DNA of 6,819 nucleotides from CALKKN01 sp041571375 (GTDB taxonomy: Bacteria > Pseudomonadota > Gammaproteobacteria > Xanthomonadales > SZUA-36). The DNA is taken from the NCBI GenBank assembly GCA_041571375.1, contig JBFFUJ010000136.1, forward strand, positions 1 to 6,819. Direction: 5' to 3'. Below are positions 1-5,490 of this stretch, one piece after another. Each line of letters opens with the position of its first letter. Within the stretch, counting starts at the first letter, position 1. A program made the position numbers and the translations under genes. The notes under the pieces are model-generated. The model searched no databases. It was given only the letters and a program-made list of their open reading frames with translations, and was not told the DNA's origin.

Positions 1-1018
1 CATCTCGCCCTGGAACTATCCCCTGCTGATGGCCACCTGGAAGATCGCCCCGGCCCTGGCCGCCGGCAACACGGTCGTGCTCAAGCCCGCCGAGCAGTCG
101 CCGCTGAGCGCCCTGCGCCTGGCCGAACTCTTCCTGCGCGCCGGTGGACCGCCGGGCGTGTTCAACGTCGTGAACGGCATGGGCGAATCGGCCGGCAAGG
201 CATTGGCCCTGCACCAGGACGTCGCCAAGATCAGCTTCACCGGATCCACCGAGGTGGGCAAGCTGATCCTGCAGTATGCGGGCCAGTCCAACATGAAGCG
301 GGTGGCACTGGAGTGCGGCGGCAAGAGCCCGCAGATTTTCATGGCCGACCTGCCCGACATGGAGCGGGCGGTCAGTGCCGCCTACAACGGCGTGTTCGCC
401 AACATGGGCGAGGTGTGCAGCGCGGGCTCCCGCCTTCTGGTCGAGCGGCCGATTTACCAGGAGTTCGTCGAGCGCTTTATTGCCGACGGTGCGGATGCCT
501 ACGTGCCGGGTGATCCGCTCGATCCGGGCACCAACATGGGTCCGCTGGTCGATCGCGACGCCCAGCAGCGGGTGCTCGGAATGATCGAAGACGGCCGCCG
601 GGAGGGCGCCAGGCTCCACTTCGGCGGCGACGAACCGGCAGCGCTGGCCAACGGGGCCTTCGTCAACCCGACCCTGTTCAGTGACGTGCGCAACGACATG
701 AGTATCGCGCGCAACGAGATTTTCGGCCCGGTGGCCAGCGTGATACCGTTCGACGGCGCCGGGGAGGCGATCGCGATTGCCAACGACACCATCTACGGCC
801 TTGCGGCCGGCATCTGGACCCGTGACCTGAACAGGGCCATGCGGCTGGTAAAGGACATCGAGGCCGGGGTGGTCTGGATCAACAGCTATGAAGACGGTGA
901 CATGACCCAGCCGTTCGGCGGCTACAAGCAATCGGGCCACGCTCGCGACAAGTGCCTGGAGAGCCTGAAGAGCTACACGCAGGGTAAATCGGCCTGGTTC
1001 CGGCTGGAACCGAACTGA
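1..1018 (+). CDS. puuC: Gamma-glutamyl-gamma-aminobutyraldehyde dehydrogenase (PuuC family), 3' part
   Basis: This is an NAD(P)+-dependent aldehyde dehydrogenase that oxidises gamma-glutamyl-aminobutyraldehyde, or related omega-amino aldehydes, to the acid in polyamine breakdown. The reading frame is open from base 2 and encodes 338 residues up to TGA at 1016. The start lies upstream; compared with the roughly 495 residues of E. coli PuuC, about 155-165 are missing. Visible family features are PWNYP at the very start, FTGSTEVGK in the cofactor-binding fold, the general-base Glu in LECGGKS (codon 311-313), the catalytic Cys in GEVCSAGSR (codon 416-418) and EIFGPV. The C-terminal stretch GDMTQPFGGYKQSG followed by RDKCLESLKSYT closely follows PuuC as I remember it. 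The puuA homologue two genes downstream supports the assignment. A 4-guanidinobutyraldehyde or betaine aldehyde dehydrogenase is a possible alternative, since this family is promiscuous. Confidence 0.85.
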   Translation, partial: ISPWNYPLLMATWKIAPALAAGNTVVLKPAEQSPLSALRLAELFLRAGGPPGVFNVVNGMGESAGKALALHQDVAKISFTGSTEVGKLILQYAGQSNMKRVALECGGKSPQIFMADLPDMERAVSAAYNGVFANMGEVCSAGSRLLVERPIYQEFVERFIADGADAYVPGDPLDPGTNMGPLVDRDAQQRVLGMIEDGRREGARLHFGGDEPAALANGAFVNPTLFSDVRNDMSIARNEIFGPVASVIPFDGAGEAIAIANDTIYGLAAGIWTRDLNRAMRLVKDIEAGVVWINSYEDGDMTQPFGGYKQSGHARDKCLESLKSYTQGKSAWFRLEPN

Positions 1019-1026
1019 GCCGGGAC

Positions 1027-1845
1027 GTGGGGTTCTCGACCATACGCTACGAGACCGAGGGCCCGCTGGGCTGGATCACGCTCGATCGCCCGGCCAAGCT
1101 GAACGCCATCAGCCAGGCCATGCTGGACGAGTTGAACGAGGCACTGGACCTGGCGGAACAGGATACACAGCTGCGGGTGATCGTGCTCAGAGGCGAGGGG
1201 CGGGCCTTTTCGGCGGGTTTCGACCTGGAACCCGCCGCAGGGGATTCCCCCGACGACGGGGATCGGGCCGCGGCGACCCAGCGCGAATTGCGCCGCGACT
1301 TCGACCTGATCATGCGGTTCTGGGACAGCCCCAAGCCGACCGTCGCGGCAGTCCACGGCTACTGCCTCGGTGGCGCCCTGGAACTGGCCGTCGCCTGCGA
1401 CATCACGCTGGCCGCCGACGGCTGTCGGCTGGGCGAACCGGAAGTCCGCTTCGGTAGCGGTATCGTGGCCATGCTGCTGCCCTTTGTCTGCGGGCCGAAA
1501 CGGGCCAAAGAGATCCTGCTGACGGGCAATGACCGTGTCACCGCGGAACAGGCCATGGCCTGGGGTCTGGTCAATCGCGTGTGCAGCGCAGATCGCCTGG
1601 AAGACGAGGCCCGAGCCCTCGCGCGCGAGATCGCCCGCAACGATTCGCTGGCGGTCAGACTGACCAAGCAGGCGATCAACGCCGCTTTCGAACAGGGCAG
1701 CATGCGGCAGGCACTGGAGCACGCGCTCGAGCTGGATATCCTGATCGAAACCACTGAAACCGAGGAATCGCGGAAATTCAATGAGATTCTGCAACGGGAA
1801 GGCGTCCGGGCCGCGATCGCCTGGCGCGACCGCCAGCTCGGCTGA
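1027..1845 (+). CDS. Enoyl-CoA hydratase/isomerase (crotonase family)
   Basis: This is a 272-residue crotonase-fold protein that probably adds water to, or removes it from, a short-chain acyl-CoA in the cytoplasm. The N-terminal LDRPAKLNAI is typical. The oxyanion-hole segments are AFSAGFDL (about residues 60-67) and CLGGALELA (113-121). Both acid-base glutamates of true hydratases appear to be kept: Glu119 in ELAVACD and Glu139 in GEPEVRFG. They are 20 residues apart, as are Glu144 and Glu164 of rat mitochondrial crotonase, so hydratase activity is more likely than isomerase only. The start is GTG at 1027, 8 nt after the puuC stop; no strong ribosome site is visible, so translation may be coupled to puuC. 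The conserved N-terminus leaves no room for a later start. The substrate cannot be read from sequence. The setting between puuC and puuA, with acuI downstream, makes acryloyl-CoA or 3-hydroxypropionyl-CoA one candidate and crotonyl-CoA another. Confidence 0.88.
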   Translation: MGFSTIRYETEGPLGWITLDRPAKLNAISQAMLDELNEALDLAEQDTQLRVIVLRGEGRAFSAGFDLEPAAGDSPDDGDRAAATQRELRRDFDLIMRFWDSPKPTVAAVHGYCLGGALELAVACDITLAADGCRLGEPEVRFGSGIVAMLLPFVCGPKRAKEILLTGNDRVTAEQAMAWGLVNRVCSADRLEDEARALAREIARNDSLAVRLTKQAINAAFEQGSMRQALEHALELDILIETTETEESRKFNEILQREGVRAAIAWRDRQLG

Positions 1846-1864
1846 GCGGGCGACTGAACGATTT

Positions 1865-1870
1865 GGAGAG
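1865..1870 (+). promoter_or_regulatory. Ribosome binding site that sets the puuA start
   Basis: GGAGAG sits 7 nt before ATG at 1878. A TTG two bases inside this motif's upstream edge (1863) is in frame and would add five residues, but it would place the Shine-Dalgarno sequence within the coding region. The ATG is therefore the better start. Confidence 0.75.
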
Positions 1871-1877
1871 ATGGACC

Positions 1878-3251
1878 ATGGCTGTCGATGCCCTGACAAA
1901 GGAACTGGAAGACTACCTCGAAGCGCATCCTGAGACCCGCTTTCTGGAGACCCTGACGGTCGACATGAACGGCATCCTGCGCGGCAAGCGCGCCGAGCGT
2001 GACGACTTCCCCAAGATCTTCAAACAGGGCATGAACCTGTGCGCCGCGACGGCCCTGCTGGACACCCGGGGGAATACCTTCAACACGATTCCGTACGGGG
2101 TCAACGACGGGGATCCCGATGTGCGGGGCGTGGCGGTCCCCGGAAGCCTGGCTCCGGTACCCTGGGTCAGTCTGCCCACCGCCCAGGTCCTGATCGAGAT
2201 GCACAACTTCGACGGCACACCGTACCCGCGGGACCCACGCACGGTGCTGCGCCATGCCCTGCAGCCCCTGCGCGACATGGGTTTGACACCGGTCATGGCC
2301 ACTGAACTCGAGTTCTACCTGGTCGAGCACGATGGCGAGCAGTTCCGACCGAAAATGCCGCGCATCCCCGGCTCGGACCTGCCGCAGCCAGGACTGCAGT
2401 ACGCCATGATGGAGGACCTTTATGAAATCGATGGCTTCCTGGCGGACCTGGACGCCATTTGCCAGGCGCAGAACATCCCGGCCGGCGCCGCCCTGTCCGA
2501 GTTTTCGCCCGCTCAGTTCGAGGTCAACCTGCATCATGTCGACGACCCCGAACTCGCCTGTGACCATGCGGTTCTGCTGAAGCGCGCCGTCAAGGCCGCT
2601 GCCGCCAGGAATGGCCTCGGCGCCACCTTCATGGCCAAACCGTTCGCCGAGGCAGCGGGCAGCGGCATGCACGTGCACATCAGCCTGCTGGATGCAGATG
2701 GCGCCAACGTATTTGCCGGGACCAGCCGTGACGGTGCCTTTTCCGACCGCCTGCGCCACGCCATCGGAGGCATTGGGTCAGTGATGGCCGAAAGCATGGC
2801 GATCTTCGCCCCGAACGCCAATTCCTACCGGCGACACGCGCCGGGCAATTACGTGCCGGCGAGCCCCACCTGGGGCCTCAACCATCGCGGCGTGGCGATG
2901 CGCATCCCCCTGGCGTCAGCGGCCAATACGCGGTTCGAGCACCGGGTAGCCGGCGCCGACACCAATCCCTACCTGGTCGTCGCCGCCATACTGGCCGGAA
3001 TGCATCGCGGACTCGCGGAGCAGATCGAACCGCGGCCGATGACCCCTGAGGGCGCCGAACTGGAATACGAAGTCAGCGTCCCGATCCGCTGGCCCCAGGC
3101 CCTGGACGCCTTCGACGCGGGGACCGTGCTGAGGGAATACCTCGGGGCGGACTACTGCGGCCTGTTTTCCGCGTGCCGCCGCGAGGAAGAGGGCCATTAC
3201 AACGCCGAGATCCCGACCAAGGATTTCGAATGGTATCTGCGGGCTGTATGA
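1878..3251 (+). CDS. puuA: Gamma-glutamylputrescine synthetase (glutamine synthetase family, PuuA)
   Basis: This ATP-dependent ligase joins the gamma-carboxyl of glutamate to a diamine or polyamine, the first step of the gamma-glutamylated putrescine pathway. It has 457 residues, against 472 in E. coli PuuA. The N-terminal beta-grasp part has VDMNGILRGKR, matching TDLNGCFRGKR in PuuA. The catalytic domain carries the metal-binding glutamates Glu143 and Glu145 (ATELEFYL), Glu208 and Glu215 (SEFSPAQFE), His265 in AGSGMHVHIS, the NSYRRHAPGNYVP segment from residue 315, and RFEHRVAGADTNPYL with Glu354. AGSGMH replaces the NGSGMH of assimilatory glutamine synthetase, as in PuuA, and I see no adenylylation-site tyrosine loop. 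Both argue for amine ligation rather than ammonia assimilation. Amine specificity (putrescine, diaminopropane, spermidine or a monoamine) is not settled by sequence. The gene follows the hydratase by 32 nt with its own ribosome site. Confidence 0.87.
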   Translation: MAVDALTKELEDYLEAHPETRFLETLTVDMNGILRGKRAERDDFPKIFKQGMNLCAATALLDTRGNTFNTIPYGVNDGDPDVRGVAVPGSLAPVPWVSLPTAQVLIEMHNFDGTPYPRDPRTVLRHALQPLRDMGLTPVMATELEFYLVEHDGEQFRPKMPRIPGSDLPQPGLQYAMMEDLYEIDGFLADLDAICQAQNIPAGAALSEFSPAQFEVNLHHVDDPELACDHAVLLKRAVKAAAARNGLGATFMAKPFAEAAGSGMHVHISLLDADGANVFAGTSRDGAFSDRLRHAIGGIGSVMAESMAIFAPNANSYRRHAPGNYVPASPTWGLNHRGVAMRIPLASAANTRFEHRVAGADTNPYLVVAAILAGMHRGLAEQIEPRPMTPEGAELEYEVSVPIRWPQALDAFDAGTVLREYLGADYCGLFSACRREEEGHYNAEIPTKDFEWYLRAV

Positions 3252-3259
3252 TCCCGCGA

Positions 3260-3274
3260 CGTCCGCTACGGACG
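3260..3274 (+). other. Short perfect hairpin before acuI
   Basis: CGTCCG (3260-3265) and CGGACG (3269-3274) form a perfect 6-bp GC-rich stem with a 3-nt CTA loop in the 36-nt gap between puuA and acuI. No T-tract follows, so this is not an intrinsic terminator. The last stem base overlaps the first base of the acuI ribosome site, so it might affect translation or mRNA processing. Stems of this size also arise by chance in GC-rich DNA. Confidence 0.4.
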
Positions 3275-3280
3275 GAGGAG
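3274..3280 (+). promoter_or_regulatory. Strong ribosome binding site of acuI
   Basis: GGAGGAG lies exactly 7 nt before ATG 3288. It is the best Shine-Dalgarno match in the window and supports that start. It suggests acuI is translated strongly relative to the other genes of the operon. Confidence 0.8.
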
Positions 3281-3287
3281 CAGCAAG

Positions 3288-4289
3288 ATGACTGATGCAG
3301 TACCCACCCGTTTCCGGGCCTACCGGGTCCACAACGACGACGACGGTTACCGCGGAACGGTCGAGACCGTTGGGCTGGAAGATCTCAGCCCGGGTGACGT
3401 GACCATCCGCACGCGCTATTCCAGCATCAACTACAAGGATGCGCTCGCCGGAACCGGCAAAGGCAAAATCATGCGCTCCTACCCGATGGTCGGCGGCATC
3501 GACGTCGCCGGAACCGTCATTTCGTCCGAATCGGAACGGTTTGCTCCTGGAGACGAAGTGGTGGTGACCGGAGCCGGGCTGTCCGAAACCCGCGACGGTG
3601 GCTACGCGGAATACCTGCGGCTGGACAGCCAGTGGGCCATCCCGCTGCCTGAGGGATTGAGCGCGCTCGACGCCATGACCATCGGCACCGCCGGATTCAC
3701 GGCCGCGCTGTCCCTGTATCGGATGGAGATCAGCGGCCAGAACCCCGGGATGGGGCCGATCGTGGTCACCGGAGCCAGCGGCGGGGTCGGCAGCATGGCC
3801 ATCGATATCCTCAGCAACGCCGGTTACGAGGTTCACGCCATTTCGGGTAAGGAGGAGCAGTTCGGCTGGCTGACCGCCCTGGGCGCCAAGGAGTGCATCT
3901 CGCGTCACGGCCTGGACTGGGGCAAAGCCCCGCTGGCCAGCGGCCGCTGGGCCGGCTGCATCGACAGCGTCGGCGGCAGCATGCTCAGCGGAATCTGCGC
4001 GATGATCAAACCTTGGGGCAACATCGCGGCCTGCGGGCTGGCGGGTGGAATCGGGCTGTCCACGACCGTCATGCCGTTCATCATCCGCGGCGTGAGCCTG
4101 ATCGGCATCGACTCGCCGCTTTGCCCCCTGCGGATTCGCGAGGAGATCTGGCCGAAACTGGCGGGCGAGTGGAAGCCGCGCCATCTGGAAACGATTCGCA
4201 ACCGGATCGTCGGCCTGGACGATCTCGACGGGATTTTCGGTGGTATGCTGAAGGGGGATTCCCTCGGCAGGATCGTGGTGGAACTGTAG
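3288..4289 (+). CDS. acuI: Acryloyl-CoA reductase / YhdH-type quinone oxidoreductase (MDR family)
   Basis: This is a 333-residue medium-chain dehydrogenase/reductase of the AcuI/YhdH/YhfP group. Members reduce acryloyl-CoA to propionyl-CoA with NADPH, which removes a toxic electrophile and lets C3 compounds be used for growth. The N-terminal catalytic domain has SSINYKDAL (residues 45-53), the TGKGKIMRSYPMVGGIDVAGTV region characteristic of this group, and FAPGDEVVVTG. The nucleotide-binding Rossmann part has GASGGVGS at 162-169, then DSVGG and the C-terminal GRIVVEL. I see no structural zinc cysteine cluster, consistent with the zinc-free branch. Length fits E. coli YhdH (324). The gene is preceded by a strong ribosome site and a small hairpin and lies 36 nt after puuA, so it is probably the last gene of the operon. 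The family assignment is firm. Acryloyl-CoA as the real substrate here is inferred from the family. Confidence 0.85.
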   Translation: MTDAVPTRFRAYRVHNDDDGYRGTVETVGLEDLSPGDVTIRTRYSSINYKDALAGTGKGKIMRSYPMVGGIDVAGTVISSESERFAPGDEVVVTGAGLSETRDGGYAEYLRLDSQWAIPLPEGLSALDAMTIGTAGFTAALSLYRMEISGQNPGMGPIVVTGASGGVGSMAIDILSNAGYEVHAISGKEEQFGWLTALGAKECISRHGLDWGKAPLASGRWAGCIDSVGGSMLSGICAMIKPWGNIAACGLAGGIGLSTTVMPFIIRGVSLIGIDSPLCPLRIREEIWPKLAGEWKPRHLETIRNRIVGLDDLDGIFGGMLKGDSLGRIVVEL

Positions 4290-4312
4290 GAGCGGCGTTT
4301 GTTCGCGATCGA
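4284..4312 (+). repeat. Degraded GTAG-type REP-like element
   Basis: The sequence CTGTAGGAGCGG, then GTTT and CGCGATCG, closely follows the start of the REP repeats of Pseudomonas putida and relatives, which begin CTGTAGGAGCGGG and close with a CCCGCGA stem arm. The GTAG head (4286-4289) is intact and its TAG is the acuI stop codon. The stem is imperfect: GCGG can pair only with TCGC, with one G-T wobble. Only one copy is in the window. Recognition is from memory of the consensus. Confidence 0.4.
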
Positions 4313-4438
4313 CGATACGGCCCAAGCGCCAATCTGTGCGACGGTTTCCCGGCACTGGCAGGCGTCCGTTGCGTAAAACCGGCTCATGGCGCCGATGATC
4401 GTGCACCAGGCCCTGAACAACATCCGTAGAGGCGCTCA
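4290..4438 (+). other. Intergenic region between acuI and ada
   Basis: These 149 nt hold the REP-like element at the left end and the ada ribosome site at the right. I see no T-tract terminator. For a promoter, the best guess is TTGCGT (4369-4374) with GATGAT (4394-4399), but the 19-nt spacing is poor. No convincing gene is present. An 18-codon ORF at 4386-4442 is discussed among the findings. Confidence 0.5.
4428..4432 (+). promoter_or_regulatory. Ribosome binding site supporting the TTG start of ada
   Basis: AGAGG lies 6 nt before TTG at 4439. An in-frame TAG at 4427-4429 rules out any longer N-terminus in this frame, so the TTG is effectively the only plausible start that keeps the metal-binding cysteines. 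Confidence 0.65.
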
Positions 4439-5428
4439 TTGAACCTCGTTGCCAACACCCACACCGGCATCTTCTGCACCGAAGTCTGCGGCAGCGCGGA
4501 ACGCGATATCGCCCTGTCCCGCAGTTTCGACAGCGCCCGCGAGGCACTGGCCGCCGGGTTCCGGCCGTGCAAGGACTGCTCGCCGCTGAAGACCGGACTG
4601 GCCGACCCCGCCTGGCTGCTGCCCCTGATGAGCGAGGTGGAGTCGGATCCGGCGCGGCGCTGGCACGATCACGACCTGGAAGTGATGGGCCTGGACTCCT
4701 CGGGCGTGCGCCGCTGGTTCATCGCCAACCACGGCCTGACTTTTCACGCGTACACGCGCCTGCGCCGCCTGGGGCTCGCCTTGCGCCAGATCCAGCACGG
4801 CACCCCGGTGACCGAAGCGGTTGTCGCCCAGGGATTCGACTCGGAGAGCGGGTTCCGTGAATCCTTCACCCAGGTGTTCGGGAATCCGCCTTCGGCCGTG
4901 GATAGGGAGTCCTCGATCTGGATCAACCGCATCGCCACGCCGCTGGGCTCGATGGTCATGGGCGTGCACGACAGCGGTCTGTGCCTGCTGGAATTCGCCG
5001 AGCGTCGCATGCTGGAAACCCAGTTGGCGCGCCTGCGGCAGCGCATGGGACGCGTTTTTCTGCCGGGCGACCACCCCCTGATGCAGAGCGTCAAGAAACA
5101 GCTGGACGCCTACTTCGAAGGCAGTCTGCGCCATTTCTCCATTCCCCTGCAGGCGCCCGGCACCGCCTTTCAGGAGGCGGTATGGGACGCCCTGCGGCAG
5201 ATTCCCTATGGCGTCATGCGCAGCTACGCCGATATTGCCGGCGCCATTGGCCAGCCCGAGGCGATGCGCGCGGTCGGTCGAGCCAACGGCGACAACCGTA
5301 TTTCCATCGTCATCCCCTGCCATCGCGTCGTCGCTTCCGACGGCGATCTGACCGGCTACGGTGGCGGGCTTTGGCGCAAGGAATTCCTGCTCGCCATGGA
5401 ACAGGCACAGGCATTCCACCTCACCTGA
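4439..5428 (+). CDS. ada: Ada: methyl-phosphotriester sensor, AraC-type activator and O6-methylguanine-DNA methyltransferase
   Basis: This 329-residue protein repairs alkylated DNA by moving methyl groups onto its own cysteines. In the Ada family, methylation of the N-terminal cysteine turns the protein into an activator of the adaptive response. Domains in order: an Ada zinc domain with all four cysteines (C13 and C17 in GIFCTEVC, C44 and C47 in RPCKDC; C13 matches the methyl acceptor C38 of E. coli); an AraC-type helix-turn-helix region (about 80-155, ending GFDSESGFRESFTQVFG); a methyltransferase N-terminal fold (about 160-235); and the alkyltransferase domain with active-site Cys294 in IPCHRVV, followed by the GYGGGLWRK loop. 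The N-terminus is about 25 residues shorter than in E. coli Ada (354 residues). The start is TTG with AGAGG upstream. The gene is separated from acuI by 149 nt and is probably its own unit. No confident Ada box was found. Confidence 0.9.
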   Translation: MNLVANTHTGIFCTEVCGSAERDIALSRSFDSAREALAAGFRPCKDCSPLKTGLADPAWLLPLMSEVESDPARRWHDHDLEVMGLDSSGVRRWFIANHGLTFHAYTRLRRLGLALRQIQHGTPVTEAVVAQGFDSESGFRESFTQVFGNPPSAVDRESSIWINRIATPLGSMVMGVHDSGLCLLEFAERRMLETQLARLRQRMGRVFLPGDHPLMQSVKKQLDAYFEGSLRHFSIPLQAPGTAFQEAVWDALRQIPYGVMRSYADIAGAIGQPEAMRAVGRANGDNRISIVIPCHRVVASDGDLTGYGGGLWRKEFLLAMEQAQAFHLT

Positions 5429-5432
5429 GCGG

Positions 5433-5460
5433 CTGCCAACAACCGCAGCATTGCTATACT
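5433..5460 (+). promoter_or_regulatory. Sigma70-type extended -10 promoter for the bax-like gene
   Basis: TATACT at 5455-5460 matches the -10 consensus at five of six bases and is preceded by TG one base upstream (TGCTATACT), an extended -10. CTGCCA at 5433-5438 matches TTGACA at four of six with a 16-nt spacer. Transcription would begin near 5467, leaving a leader of about 24 nt before ATG 5491. The position in the 62-nt gap after ada fits separate control of the downstream gene. Confidence 0.55.
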
Positions 5461-5490
5461 TCGGCCCTCACGAATCTTCAGAGAAAACGC

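Noticed and set aside
1863..1877. TTG start giving puuA five more residues
   Set aside because: It would begin at the ribosome site itself. ATG 1878 has GGAGAG at 7-nt spacing.
1359..2759. 466-residue open frame on the - strand
   Set aside because: It is antisense to the hydratase and puuA, with no recognisable domain and composition typical of a shadow frame.
4323..4330. CAAGCGCC as a possible Ada box upstream of ada
   Set aside because: It matches E. coli AAAGCGCA at six of eight bases, which is expected by chance in DNA this GC-rich. It also lies about 110 nt from the start, with no well-placed promoter.
4342..4381. Inverted repeat CGGTTT / AAACCG upstream of ada
   Set aside because: It is only 6 bp with a loop of 28 nt and no following T-tract, too weak to call an operator or terminator.
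2916..4547. 543-residue open frame on the - strand
   Set aside because: It lies antisense to puuA, acuI and the start of ada, all clearly conserved genes. Its product is rich in Arg, Gly, Ala and Asp without any recognisable motif, as expected for the reverse of GC-rich coding DNA.
4436..5419. 327-residue open frame on the - strand almost exactly opposite ada
   Set aside because: It mirrors ada codon by codon and has no family motif. The + strand frame has a full set of Ada motifs.
5429..5446. GCGG / CCGC after the ada stop as a terminator
   Set aside because: The stem is 4 bp with no T-tract, and the stretch overlaps the better-supported promoter.
4981..5490. Upstream in-frame extension of the bax-like gene into ada
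   Set aside because: The extension overlaps the conserved methyltransferase domain of ada and lacks family similarity. The signal peptide and promoter place the start at 5491.
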